This document shows, in pieces, positions 43,001-52,300 of a DNA stretch of 64,000 bases; within the stretch, counting starts at the first letter, position 1; each line of letters begins with the position of its first letter. The stretch spans positions 115,976-179,975 of the IMG/VR virus record IMGVR_UViG_3300026488_000012; one strand, written 5' to 3'. The notes beneath the pieces are model-generated. The model did not search any database. It worked only from the letters and a program-made list of their open reading frames with translations, and was not told the origin of the DNA. A program made the position numbers and the translations under genes. The DNA is from a virus.

Positions 43001-44176
43001 ATGTTTATTTTAAAGATAGATCCTATTAAAACTAACGGCGATATAAAGCATGAAAAGACTAGCTGGCAAGTCAGCTTAAGTCCTGATTTCAACGATGATG
43101 ATGTTGTTTTTCAATCGTTAGAGGATACTGAGAACCTTACGCAGATAAGAGTTCCTTTACCACTGACAGAGAACGATTTATATTATACAAGAACTAAGAT
43201 ACATTTCTCTGATGATACTGAGAGCGATTGGAGTAGACCTAACATAGTAACTAGAAATGCAACAGGCTTTACATTTTCAGATACGGTATTGGTTACTCCT
43301 GAACTTAGTATAGACTTTGATAAAAGAAATGCTCCTTTAGGAGGATTCACAGTAAAGACAACACCTTTTACTCTGTTTATGGGTATAGGTAAGCATAGAA
43401 GTACTAACTGGATAATAGAAGATACTTCTGGTAACACGATATGGAAAAGGTTAGATGATAAACATAACTTAACAGAGATACGTATACCTTCTAACATATT
43501 AGAACCAGGTAAAATGTACACAATTAAAGCTTGTCACATCTCAGATACTAACGCATATAGTAACTATGGTAAGTTAAGAATTATTACAAATCCTGATTTA
43601 GTAAGAGACCCTATCTATCAGTATGATAAAAATATCTCTTTACTTAAACTATTTGAAACTAACACTGCGTTATTACAGTTATTAAGAGACTACACTCCTG
43701 TAGATGACCTATTGAGTAAGATTATTGAACTAAACATAGAATCAGGATTGAAATCTAATGTTATAGACAAGCTAAATAATAAGCTTAGCATACTGAGAGG
43801 ATTTATAGATAAGTTAGTGTTATTAGGAGATATAGACGATGTTACTGAGGAAGATATAGAGAGAGCTGAAGAGATTACTAGCGATATATTAGGTATACTA
43901 GACGAAATAAAAAGTACAGTATATAAAGATATCAGCGATAATGAGATTTCAAGTATTAAGAAAGTATTGACGAATATACCTAATCGACTTAGAAGTATCT
44001 TGGAGTTAAAAAACACTAATGAGACACTAGAAAAAGAGATAGAGGAATTAAAAGAGAAATTAAAAGACTACAATTCTATAGAAGAGACGACTGATAAACT
44101 TTTAGAGGAAATAATTAAATTAAAGGTTATAGTAAATATGCAAGAAGCGTTAATAGAAAAGTTAACCGGTAATTAG
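43001..44176 (+). CDS. FN3-like tail protein with C-terminal coiled coil (391 aa)
   Basis: Residues 10-80 and 90-190 hold two FN3-like repeats (HEKTSWQVS ... NLTQIRVPLPL and HRSTNWIIEDTSGN ... NLTEIRIPSNILEPGKMYTIKACH), clearly related to the 295-residue protein at 15126. The rest (about 205-391) is helical, ending in a coiled coil. AAGGAG precedes the ATG. It lies directly before the large fibre gene, so a baseplate- or fibre-linked connector is likely. Confidence 0.7.
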   Translation: MFILKIDPIKTNGDIKHEKTSWQVSLSPDFNDDDVVFQSLEDTENLTQIRVPLPLTENDLYYTRTKIHFSDDTESDWSRPNIVTRNATGFTFSDTVLVTPELSIDFDKRNAPLGGFTVKTTPFTLFMGIGKHRSTNWIIEDTSGNTIWKRLDDKHNLTEIRIPSNILEPGKMYTIKACHISDTNAYSNYGKLRIITNPDLVRDPIYQYDKNISLLKLFETNTALLQLLRDYTPVDDLLSKIIELNIESGLKSNVIDKLNNKLSILRGFIDKLVLLGDIDDVTEEDIERAEEITSDILGILDEIKSTVYKDISDNEISSIKKVLTNIPNRLRSILELKNTNETLEKEIEELKEKLKDYNSIEETTDKLLEEIIKLKVIVNMQEALIEKLTGN

Positions 44177-44217
44177 AATGATATTCCCGATTTTAAATTT
44201 TTTCATAAGGAGAAACA

Positions 44218-47200
44218 ATGGCAATTAACTGGGATGTAATTAGCAGAAATATTATTAATATTTCTGAAGTACTCAACGACTTTTTAGATACTGAAAATCC
44301 TAAAAAAGTAACTTGGGTATATATGGAAGAAGATGGTTCAGTAAAAGAGAAACAAGTTGATAACTTAGCTACCGTTATTAATTATCTAAAAGAGAACAGT
44401 GTAACTGATGATGAGTTAACTGATAAGTTACGTGATTTCTATACTAAAGGCGAAGTTAATAAGATCGCTGATAGTATAAAGGCTATGTTTGATAACTATT
44501 ATACAAAAACAAACATTGAAGATATCGTAGACGGTATTAAGGGTGATTTTAACGAGAAATTAGCACAGTATAAAGAAGAAATCAATAAGATAGTAGAAGA
44601 CGGAGTAACAAGAAGTAAAGTTATGACTGAAGCTGAATATAGAGCTTTGCAAGAAGTTAGAAGAAAACAGTTTGCTGGTAGCGGATTTGTAAAATGGGGT
44701 GGAATTAATTCACTAAGAGACTGGTATATAAAATATGGTATCTGGGGAGCTAGTCGTACTTATGAAAAACCTAATGTATTTTATTTAGGACAAAATCCTA
44801 ATGACCCGGGCGGCGCTATTTTACCCCCTGATAGAAGCTTTATTCCTGTAGTTAACTTAAATGGTAATCTAGTGGCTTTGAATAGTGTAGGAACAGACTT
44901 TTCGACAAATTTAGTAAAACTCCCAGAACCACCGACAGTAAAAGCAGTAGTAAGAGACAGTAAGTCTTTACCTGTAGATTTAAAACAAGGTGATTTTATT
45001 ATTCTAAAAGATTTTGATAGAGAATTAATTGTTAACGGTACATTTGACAGCGGTATTGAGGGCTGGAGTTCTTTAGACGGTGATAAAATTTCCTACGATG
45101 ACGAAAATAAGCAACTACTGCTAAATTTATCAGACGCCGGTTCTTATATCGATGTTGCTAATGATAACGATAAAAAATTAATATCGGGTGTTAAATATAG
45201 AATAAAATTTTCAGCACTCAGAGATAAGGAACAATGTGATAAAATACTGGTAAGATTTTACTATCCAGTTGGCTATGAAGACAAAGTTATTTATTTTACA
45301 AAAACAAATGAATTTGAAGACTTCGAATTCGACTTCGTAGGGAAAAAGACAGTTAATTTAATAAGATTTTTCTTCCATACTACTGATGAAAACGAAGACA
45401 TAACTATTAAATTAGATAACGTCTCAGTCAAACAAGTAGAAGAACAACCTGTGGTATGTCTAATGGATATGGATAAAGGTATCGACATTTACGAATATGG
45501 TTCTAAATTTGAAGCCAGAGATTCTATATCTAGACAAGACTTGGTATTCTTAGAATACTGGGAAGAACATATTGAAGAAAAAGATATTATATATCCATAT
45601 GGTAATACACAATACAGAGGTGATAATGTAGATGATGTACCTGGTATTACTGAAGGAGATTTCCCAGGAGCAGATACTTACAGTTTGTTTGGTACTTGGC
45701 AAGAACCAGGTGAGTTAGTGGGTAAAGGTTACAAATGGAGTCAGTTAACTGATGAACAAAAAACTATATTAGCAAGTAACCCAGACCATAACATCTTCCT
45801 AAGTAGAGATGGTAAATGGACACAAGGAAGATATAGAATTAGAGTTGTTAAGGGTTCTGATAACGGGTCTTTATTAACTTGGAATAGAATTATTGGTAAC
45901 TTCGGACCTAGACCAGAATATTTAAACTATAAATTAATCACGCCACAAGGTAAAGCAGTTAAACCATTAGATTATACATATAGGAACGGTAACTTTATCT
46001 ACTGGGATATAAAACTAAGAGAAGGTTATTTTAATGCTAGTGGTTCTTATATAGATAGTAAATTAGTTACTGATGGCGAGGGGGATTATAAACTAGATGT
46101 TAAATACAGAGCTATTCCGATAGCTTTAGTACAAAGACGTAATGATGGTATCTTTAACAAAGTATTGAATCCTGAGGGTACTGCAGTTGCGTATGATAAA
46201 AATGATGATAGGATGTTGAATCTTGAAGAATATGCACTAGATACTAGATTTGTAGGTAGTCTAGAAGATTGCTTCGATACTGGTAAAATAGCAGCGGTTA
46301 CTGAAGATGAGAGCGTAGTCCCAGCTGATGACAGTAGTACTAAATATAGAACCGGTTACATAGCTTCTAAAATAAGCGGTCATGAAGCAGGTCTATACGC
46401 AGACGAGGTTAACCAAATGGATGTAGAAGACTTAAGAATGAACGCTAATAGAAAACCTTTAGCTGAAATTTTAGAAGAAGAGAAACTTAAAGATATTGTA
46501 GGCGAAAGAAGAGGTAAAGAAAACTCTAAAAACTATGTAGTAATTAGTGAAAAAGTTTTATATACTGGTAGTGCTTCTAAAGCTAAAAGTTATGACGGTT
46601 ATGTTTTGTATATTGGACGAGGTACTGATGATTATGGGTTAATACATAAAGGCAAAACGCTAATGTTTAAACCTGGTACAATCGTAGGTGTGAGCGATGG
46701 TAAGAACTTTATTAAACTAATGGTTAAAAGTAATGGTTATAGAATGTTTAGAATAACATTTAATCACAATACTAGTGGTAGTAGCGGGATGCCTTGGGGT
46801 GCTGGTTATGAGATAGATATGATGTTAATGTTACCTGAAGATAGAAGTTATGTATATAATAACACGTATATTCAAACAGATATCATAGGAGATCCAAGAC
46901 CATTAAAAGATAGAGTAGAGTATACCACAGTATCTGGAGATGACCAAAAAGCAGTTATTAACAAAAACACTTATGTAAAAGCTAATGGTAAATATTACAG
47001 AAGTTTAGTGGATAGAGGTGAGATTACTATCGATCCGGATACAGAGGATTATAGTAACACTGATAATTGGGTAGATTTAGGTGATGATGGAGAAATCGGA
47101 GGATATCCAAAAGAGTGGCTAGAAAAAGGACTCAACGGTACTCCATTATTAGTAAGTGAAGAAGGTGATAGTTTACTACCTACTGATGTAGGGATAGATG

Positions 47201-47967
47201 TTACCTATGGTGACCAGTTCTATAAATTATCTAAAAAGTATTTTAATACAAATGGTATATATAAAGTTTTAGTAAGTGATAAAGATGGTAATTTCATGGA
47301 GTTTAAGAATAAGGGACGTGAAGATGTATCTAGAGCTGATAAATTATCGTATCTAGTAGATAGCGGGAAACTTATACAAAATATTATTAATCTAAATATC
47401 GTTGATTCATATAACGATTTAGGATATAGTTCTGAACAAGAAATGTTAGACCTAATGAAAGTGATTGTAGTATATGAAACAAAAGCCGATTTTATGGAAT
47501 TAGCTAATAATGATCATATCCTACATAAAGATAACGAAGTAAGATTCTTTAATTCTGCTTATTATGGATATGGCGTATATGCCGTGCAAAGTCTAATAAA
47601 TAAAATCCCTACTGGTGATGGTAGCTATAATAACGATACAAGTATTTTACTAAACCCAAGATTAGCGCGCGATACTTTCGATCCACGTAGTTGGGGAGGA
47701 GGACATTTAGTCAATAGCGACTTTTATCTACAACACGATAATTCACCAACTGTTAAATTTACAAGATACTTAACACAACATAATAACAGATTATATCTAC
47801 AATACGTATTTAAAGAACTTAAATACGATTCAAATATATCTTCTTGGGGAGATGACAATAAATTCCAAATCGTTGATAATGCGACTACTGTAACCGACTT
47901 AAACGGTAAACGTGTTCTTATAGGACAAAAAAGGGTACCACTACCATACTTCTATAACAATAACTAA
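44218..47967 (+). CDS. Large tail fibre / adhesin with carbohydrate-binding-like insert (1249 aa)
   Basis: AAGGAG precedes ATG 44218. Residues 1-150 are coiled-coil-like. The middle has Trp/Gly/Tyr-rich beta repeats (for example FVKWGGINSLRDWYIKYGIWG near 157). Residues 275-415 read ELIVNGTFDSGIEGWSS ... IKLDNVSVKQV, the pattern of CBM4/9-type carbohydrate-binding domains, set into an otherwise continuous segment (QGDFIILKDFDR before, VVCLMDMDKGIDIYEYG after). Later regions are beta-rich with Gly, Asn and Asp. It would bind the cell surface. A helper gene pair follows at 48031 and 48979. Confidence 0.75.
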   Translation: MAINWDVISRNIINISEVLNDFLDTENPKKVTWVYMEEDGSVKEKQVDNLATVINYLKENSVTDDELTDKLRDFYTKGEVNKIADSIKAMFDNYYTKTNIEDIVDGIKGDFNEKLAQYKEEINKIVEDGVTRSKVMTEAEYRALQEVRRKQFAGSGFVKWGGINSLRDWYIKYGIWGASRTYEKPNVFYLGQNPNDPGGAILPPDRSFIPVVNLNGNLVALNSVGTDFSTNLVKLPEPPTVKAVVRDSKSLPVDLKQGDFIILKDFDRELIVNGTFDSGIEGWSSLDGDKISYDDENKQLLLNLSDAGSYIDVANDNDKKLISGVKYRIKFSALRDKEQCDKILVRFYYPVGYEDKVIYFTKTNEFEDFEFDFVGKKTVNLIRFFFHTTDENEDITIKLDNVSVKQVEEQPVVCLMDMDKGIDIYEYGSKFEARDSISRQDLVFLEYWEEHIEEKDIIYPYGNTQYRGDNVDDVPGITEGDFPGADTYSLFGTWQEPGELVGKGYKWSQLTDEQKTILASNPDHNIFLSRDGKWTQGRYRIRVVKGSDNGSLLTWNRIIGNFGPRPEYLNYKLITPQGKAVKPLDYTYRNGNFIYWDIKLREGYFNASGSYIDSKLVTDGEGDYKLDVKYRAIPIALVQRRNDGIFNKVLNPEGTAVAYDKNDDRMLNLEEYALDTRFVGSLEDCFDTGKIAAVTEDESVVPADDSSTKYRTGYIASKISGHEAGLYADEVNQMDVEDLRMNANRKPLAEILEEEKLKDIVGERRGKENSKNYVVISEKVLYTGSASKAKSYDGYVLYIGRGTDDYGLIHKGKTLMFKPGTIVGVSDGKNFIKLMVKSNGYRMFRITFNHNTSGSSGMPWGAGYEIDMMLMLPEDRSYVYNNTYIQTDIIGDPRPLKDRVEYTTVSGDDQKAVINKNTYVKANGKYYRSLVDRGEITIDPDTEDYSNTDNWVDLGDDGEIGGYPKEWLEKGLNGTPLLVSEEGDSLLPTDVGIDVTYGDQFYKLSKKYFNTNGIYKVLVSDKDGNFMEFKNKGREDVSRADKLSYLVDSGKLIQNIINLNIVDSYNDLGYSSEQEMLDLMKVIVVYETKADFMELANNDHILHKDNEVRFFNSAYYGYGVYAVQSLINKIPTGDGSYNNDTSILLNPRLARDTFDPRSWGGGHLVNSDFYLQHDNSPTVKFTRYLTQHNNRLYLQYVFKELKYDSNISSWGDDNKFQIVDNATTVTDLNGKRVLIGQKRVPLPYFYNNN

Positions 47968-47971
47968 TAAA

Positions 47972-47989
47972 TACAGGGTTCTCCCTGTA
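47972..47989 (+). terminator. Terminator after fibre gene
   Basis: TACAGGG pairs with CCCTGTA (loop TTCT), followed by CCTTTTTT. Confidence 0.8.
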
Positions 47990-48030
47990 ATCCTTTTTTC
48001 TTTAAAAAATAACAAAATAAGGGGTTGTAA

Positions 48031-48852
48031 ATGAGATTGTATAAAACAGAAGAAGATTTAAGATTAGTAATAGAACAAAACAAACCAGAAAACGTTATTA
48101 GAGTATACTGGGAAGATGTACAAAAATATAACATATACAAAAATTACATAGAACAAAAGAAAAGAGAGTATGAAAAGACTTATCCTGACTATGACGAACA
48201 GTTTAATCCTATCGAATACGCTGAATATGTTAATGAGATTGAAAAAGAAGAGATAGATGAAGAAACAGGTGAAATTGTAGTTGTTAAAGAAAAAGTATTT
48301 AAAGATGACTGTTACACTATGGATGATGAAGGTAACCAAGTTCTTAAGGAAGAATGTCAAAAACTAATTAACGAAGGTAAAGTAAGACCTACTCTTAAAT
48401 ACTTCCTACAGTTAGCTGCAGAAGAATGGGAAGAGCCTGAAGTAGATATGAATCAATACGTAGACTTCATTAAACCTATTCTGTTGGAGAAGGTTAACAA
48501 AGAGTTCGATAAAGCTATGAGTTTAATTACTAAAACATATCCTGAACATGAACAAAAAACTTGGAATCAACAAGAACTTGAAGCTTTAGCTTATAAAGCT
48601 GATCCAGAAAACGCTGAGATCCCATTACTTAAACAAATTTCTGTTACCAGAGGTATTAGTTTAGAGGTATTAGTAGATAAAGTTATAGAGAAAGCGATCG
48701 CGTATAAAGCTATCGTAGGTACAGCTATCGGACACAGACAAAAAGCAGAAGATATGATTACAAATATTACAACTATAGAAGAACTGAATAAAGTAATAAC
48801 TGAATTAGAAGCAAATAGAGACATATTTTATAAATCACTAAGAGGAGAATAA
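48031..48852 (+). CDS. Fibre-assembly-type protein (DUF4376-like), copy A (273 aa)
   Basis: The C-terminal half has YPEHEQKTWNQQELEALAY, ...PLLKQISVTRGISLEVLVDKVIEKA, AIGHRQKAEDMI: a pattern seen at the ends of phage tail-fibre assembly or fibre-associated proteins (DUF4376-like). The middle CQKLINEGKVRPTLKYFLQL is shared with the next gene, so they are paralogues. GGGG before ATG 48031 serves as a weak ribosome site. Placement after the fibre gene supports a chaperone or fibre tip function. Confidence 0.6.
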   Translation: MRLYKTEEDLRLVIEQNKPENVIRVYWEDVQKYNIYKNYIEQKKREYEKTYPDYDEQFNPIEYAEYVNEIEKEEIDEETGEIVVVKEKVFKDDCYTMDDEGNQVLKEECQKLINEGKVRPTLKYFLQLAAEEWEEPEVDMNQYVDFIKPILLEKVNKEFDKAMSLITKTYPEHEQKTWNQQELEALAYKADPENAEIPLLKQISVTRGISLEVLVDKVIEKAIAYKAIVGTAIGHRQKAEDMITNITTIEELNKVITELEANRDIFYKSLRGE

Positions 48853-48863
48853 TCTCCTCTTAG
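48838..48863 (+). terminator. Terminator with stop codon in loop
   Basis: CTAAGAGGAGA pairs with TCTCCTCTTAG (loop ATAA), followed by TTTTTTC. Confidence 0.85.
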
Positions 48864-48978
48864 TTTTTTCTTTTATTTAAAAGTATGTATAGTTCTACTC
48901 ATAGATACTGGTTCAGTTACGGTATATCCAAATTTCTTGATACCTGTACAAGGTAAATATAATTTAAAAGGATAGGAT

Positions 48979-49863
48979 ATGTTAACACTTGATAAACTTA
49001 GAACAAGTTGTAATGTCGTTAAAAACATAGACGACGCTATTAAATCTAACAAACCAGATGCATATTTAACTGCAATAAAATATGCTGTTTTATGTAAGAA
49101 AGCAAACGAACTCGTAGATAAATATGTTAAAGAATACGAGACTAAACTAATGTTACCGGGAGGTTTCTATAACGATAAGTACGCAGTATATTACGATGTT
49201 ATAGATGGTTATAAAGTATTTAATACTGATTGTTATAAAGAACCAACTACGCATGAAGAGTTCTTAACTCCTTTTTATAAAAGACCTTTAAAAGACGAGT
49301 GTCAAAAGCTAGTAGACGAGGGTAAAGTTATCCCTTCTAGAGACTTATACGTAAAACTTAACGTAGAATTACAACTACCTACACCTGATGAAATAAGTAA
49401 AGAAGATATAGTAAAATTCGGAGCTACAGCATTCGACATTTTGACTACAAGAATAGCTGATCATTTTTATAATTTAATCCAACAAATCATAGCCGATAAA
49501 CCAGATGTTACACAAGAGCTTAAAGAGAGATATAACGCTAAGTTAGAACTAGCTAAAGCATATCTTAATAATAAAGATGCTAACGCTGAAAGAGTACTTA
49601 GTATATCTGCTAAAATCTTAGGTATCAGTGTTGAGGATTATGCTAAAAGGATAGTAGAAGCAGCTGAAAAATGGACGAATCTGTTAGACTATTACGCTAC
49701 GCTAATCGATGAGTATAGAATAGCTGTTAAAACTGTTTTCTATAAAGATCCATTCGCTGCTATAGATATACTCAAAAAAGCTAAAGACTTAACTACAGAA
49801 TCTTCTGAAGAAGATGTTATAGCTATATTTAAAGAACACGGTTTTATGGATTTAGTGTCTTAA
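48979..49863 (+). CDS. Fibre-assembly-type protein, copy B (294 aa)
   Basis: This paralogue of the 48031 protein shares the DECQKLVDEGKVIPSRDLYVKL segment (residues 102-123) and the helical C-terminal half with ILGISVEDYAKRIVEAAEKW. AAAGGA precedes ATG 48979. A role as fibre chaperone or fibre-associated protein is inferred from the paralogue and from position. Confidence 0.6.
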   Translation: MLTLDKLRTSCNVVKNIDDAIKSNKPDAYLTAIKYAVLCKKANELVDKYVKEYETKLMLPGGFYNDKYAVYYDVIDGYKVFNTDCYKEPTTHEEFLTPFYKRPLKDECQKLVDEGKVIPSRDLYVKLNVELQLPTPDEISKEDIVKFGATAFDILTTRIADHFYNLIQQIIADKPDVTQELKERYNAKLELAKAYLNNKDANAERVLSISAKILGISVEDYAKRIVEAAEKWTNLLDYYATLIDEYRIAVKTVFYKDPFAAIDILKKAKDLTTESSEEDVIAIFKEHGFMDLVS

Positions 49864-49880
49864 GACATAAGGTCTAAACT

Positions 49881-50108
49881 ATGAGAAAATTTTATAAGTA
49901 TTTATTATACTTCTTTATGGGTGTTTTCTTAACTTATGTTAAGTTTTTCATATGCTTAGATAAGACGCTAATACTCGGTACTATTTTCTTTTTTAGTATC
50001 CTGACAGTACATTATCTTAATAGAAATCTTAACACCGTTACCTGGATACAGGTATTAAGTTTTATAGTCGGATTTATGTTCGGGTATTTAATTATGGAGA
50101 GGGGGTAG
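49881..50108 (+). CDS. Small membrane protein (75 aa)
   Basis: Almost the whole protein is hydrophobic, with three likely membrane segments (about 7-24, 28-43, 52-70). AAGG lies upstream of the ATG. Size and topology would fit a holin-type protein, but no family signature is visible. Next to it are an amidase-like gene and two more membrane proteins. Confidence 0.6.
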   Translation: MRKFYKYLLYFFMGVFLTYVKFFICLDKTLILGTIFFFSILTVHYLNRNLNTVTWIQVLSFIVGFMFGYLIMERG

Positions 50109-50115
50109 ATACCCC
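50102..50115 (+). terminator. Terminator after small membrane protein
   Basis: GGGGTA pairs with TACCCC with the stop TAG in the stem; a long T tract follows at 50125. Confidence 0.75.
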
Positions 50116-50171
50116 TTTCCATATTTTTTTTTTAGAATACGATGATTTACTTTTTAGATAAGGACTAGGTC

Positions 50172-50762
50172 ATGCATGAGGAAGAAATAGACGTAAAGTT
50201 AGGATTTGTAGTAGCAGACGGTCCTAAAGGTGAATGGTATAGTAAATTAATAGCCTGGTGGACTAACGGTCCATTTTCACACGTAGAACTCATTTATAAA
50301 GATAAGGGTAAATGGATTAAATGTTCTTCCAGAGAGATAACTAAATCAGCGGGTTGTGTAGAGCATAACATACATGAACCTGGTTGGGTATATGTAGATT
50401 TGGCTATTAAGAAGACGGAATTTAGTATTATAAAAGAGTTTTTTAAGGAGATAAGCGGAGCTAAATATGATATAGCTGGTATATTTGGTTTTATACTTCC
50501 AACTAAAGATAGGAGTGATAGATGGTTTTGTAGCGAAGCTGTTTCTAATGCTTTAAAAATAGCATCATTTAGACCTATGTGGAATTACGATCCATCTAAC
50601 ATATCTCCTAACTTCCTATTTGAGTTATTACTACGTGACTATAGCTCGAATAAGAAAAGTTCTAAATGCTATGTAACGAACATTAATAAAGACGACATAT
50701 ATCTATTTTATAGAAAAAGGAGGAAAAAATGGAATTTTTTAAAACTATTTACAATAAAATAA
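50172..50762 (+). CDS. Permuted papain-like (NlpC/P60-type, YiiX-like) hydrolase
   Basis: The protein has the order typical for circularly permuted NlpC/P60 enzymes: FSHVELIY with the catalytic His (residues 36-43), then WFCSEAV with the catalytic Cys (about 117-123). These enzymes cleave peptide or amide bonds in cell wall peptides or lipids. Length (196) is in the usual range; there is no signal peptide. It overlaps the next membrane-protein gene by 34 bases. A role in lysis or in virion entry is possible. Confidence 0.7.
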   Translation: MHEEEIDVKLGFVVADGPKGEWYSKLIAWWTNGPFSHVELIYKDKGKWIKCSSREITKSAGCVEHNIHEPGWVYVDLAIKKTEFSIIKEFFKEISGAKYDIAGIFGFILPTKDRSDRWFCSEAVSNALKIASFRPMWNYDPSNISPNFLFELLLRDYSSNKKSSKCYVTNINKDDIYLFYRKRRKKWNFLKLFTIK

Positions 50763-51046
50763 ACGATATGTTAATAATCGCATCTTGTGATAAATTTATA
50801 CATTTCTTCTATGGATTAATTCTAACATTAATAATTTATCCTATTTCAGGTTTCTATTTAGGACCTATGGAAGCTATTCTATCTACAATATCTTTTATCC
50901 TACTTATAGCTATAATTAAAGAGGTAATGGATGGTATAGATAGAGAATATCATACTCCAGAGATAAGTGATGTATTTTTTACTGTCCTACCGTCCATGCT
51001 TGTATTTATAATAGTTTTTGTAACGTTACTAATTGATAAAAGGTAG
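50729..51046 (+). CDS. Membrane protein (105 aa), VanZ-like topology
   Basis: AGGAGG precedes ATG 50729, inside the end of the amidase-like gene. Three hydrophobic segments (about 27-43, 48-63, 83-101) are visible. DKFIHFFYG near the start and IKEVMDGIDREYHTPEISDVFFTVLPS resemble small VanZ-like or phage membrane proteins (D-K-x-x-H-F and K-E-x-x-D). The next gene follows after 4 bases. It might be a lysis component; not proven. Confidence 0.6.
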   Translation: MEFFKTIYNKINDMLIIASCDKFIHFFYGLILTLIIYPISGFYLGPMEAILSTISFILLIAIIKEVMDGIDREYHTPEISDVFFTVLPSMLVFIIVFVTLLIDKR

Positions 51047-51050
51047 TACC

Positions 51051-51365
51051 ATGGATAATACATTAGTAACAGATAAATCAGAACCTAGGTTCTTGATAGT
51101 TCTAAAAGGATTAATAAGACCTGTATTAACATTAGGATTTTTTGTGTTGTTTCTATATGTTATTTTGTGGAAACCAGATTTAAAAGAGAAGTATGTAGAT
51201 ATGATATACAACTCTATGTGGATAATTATATTGTTCTGGTTTGCAGAAAGAAGTTTAAGAAACATAGGTTTCGGTGATTTTCTAATAAAATTAACTACAT
51301 CTAAGCAGAATGACACTGGAAGTAAAGCTGTGTCGACCATACATAAGATTAAAGGAAGTATGTAG
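51051..51365 (+). CDS. Holin-like membrane protein (104 aa)
   Basis: ATG 51051 is chosen because AAAAGG precedes it; the frame is open to 51033. Two membrane segments (about 22-40 and 54-72) with WFAERSLRNIG between the second segment and the polar tail fit a 3TM-holin-like pattern (a short FWFxxRxLxK motif). The order amidase-like, VanZ-like, holin-like on one transcript looks like a lysis or envelope cassette. Function is inferred. Confidence 0.55.
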   Translation: MDNTLVTDKSEPRFLIVLKGLIRPVLTLGFFVLFLYVILWKPDLKEKYVDMIYNSMWIIILFWFAERSLRNIGFGDFLIKLTTSKQNDTGSKAVSTIHKIKGSM

Positions 51366-51385
51366 GGATACCCCTACATACTTCC
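51354..51385 (+). terminator. Terminator, 14-bp stem with stop codon
   Basis: GGAAGTATGTAGGG pairs with its complement at 51372-51385 (loop ATAC). The TAG stop is in the stem; T-rich sequence follows. Confidence 0.85.
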
Positions 51386-51409
51386 ATATTTATTTTTAAG
51401 CATAATTGA

Positions 51410-51435
51410 TTAAATATTACTAACTTGCAACAAAA
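51410..51435 (+). promoter_or_regulatory. Promoter-like motif of the 51458 unit
   Basis: AAATATTACTAACTTGCAAC fits the recurring motif; the transcription unit probably covers the 51458 gene, ThyX and the small membrane protein at 53485. Confidence 0.55.
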
Positions 51436-51457
51436 CAAATCTAAAAAAGGAGTTAAA

Positions 51458-52276
51458 ATGGGACTAGATATGTATCTAACAGGAATCGTTAAATACGATA
51501 AAACTGTGAAGTTAGAAGAAGAGGTAAAAGATTTAACAGATAAGTTAAATAAAATAGGCGAAGAAATTACCAAAAAGTTTTCGACTGAAAATAAGGGGTA
51601 TATAGATGATTTCATCGATAAATATGAAAAGTATCTAAGAGACGACGTGAGAGACGATGTTGTAAGAAAAGTAATAGTAGTTGCTACAGATAATTTAATG
51701 GATGACGAAGATATAGGATTTTACATTTTCAACATGTTTCCTATAACTATTATGGATTTAACTAAGGAAGAAAAGAAAGAGATACTTAAAGGTTTTAAGG
51801 ATTTAGTTAACAGATTAATACTAACAGATACTAGTAAGAAAATAGAAGAGATTAGAAATATTTTATCTGAAATAGAAAAGAAAAGAGAAGAGCTTGATTA
51901 CTATATTAGACCAGTTATATACTGGAGAAAAGCTAATATGATACACGGTTGGTTTTACAGACATTTCTGTGATAGCGAGTATAAGTGTCTCAAAGGTATG
52001 TATGTTGATTACGACGACTTATTAGAATTGAAAAAGACTTGTGAAAAAGTTGTTGAACTCATCACTAATACAGTAGATGATCCATACAACTTTATTTTAA
52101 CAGAAGGTGAAGTATTTGAAGAAGTTAATAAATTACTACCGCCTATGTCTGGATTCTTCTTCGGTAACACGGATATAGATGATAGTTACCTAAATAAGGT
52201 TAAATTTACTATAAAAGAAATAGACAAAATCCCTGAAAATATGTTTGATAAATTTAAATATGAAGCTAGTTGGTAA
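51458..52276 (+). CDS. Conserved phage/bacterial protein of MGLDMYL type (272 aa)
   Basis: ATG 51458 follows AAAAGGAG. The protein starts MGLDMYL and has VIYWRKANMIHGWFYRH, a segment YDDLLELKKTCEKV, and LLPPMSGFFFGNTDIDDSYL near the end. I know this arrangement as a widespread family of unknown function found in phages and bacteria, where the parts are identical in order. An extra coiled-coil part (residues 20-140) is inserted compared with the short usual forms. Function is unknown; the neighbours are nucleotide metabolism genes. Confidence 0.7.
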   Translation: MGLDMYLTGIVKYDKTVKLEEEVKDLTDKLNKIGEEITKKFSTENKGYIDDFIDKYEKYLRDDVRDDVVRKVIVVATDNLMDDEDIGFYIFNMFPITIMDLTKEEKKEILKGFKDLVNRLILTDTSKKIEEIRNILSEIEKKREELDYYIRPVIYWRKANMIHGWFYRHFCDSEYKCLKGMYVDYDDLLELKKTCEKVVELITNTVDDPYNFILTEGEVFEEVNKLLPPMSGFFFGNTDIDDSYLNKVKFTIKEIDKIPENMFDKFKYEASW

Positions 52277-52300
52277 AAATAAAAAAGAAAGGAGTCAGAA

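Noticed and set aside
48870-48965. Minus-strand remnant reading KFGYTVTEPVSMSRTIHTFK before a stop
   Set aside because: Only about 30 codons, no ribosome site or start upstream, and it runs into the next plus-strand gene. Could be a relic, but evidence is too weak.
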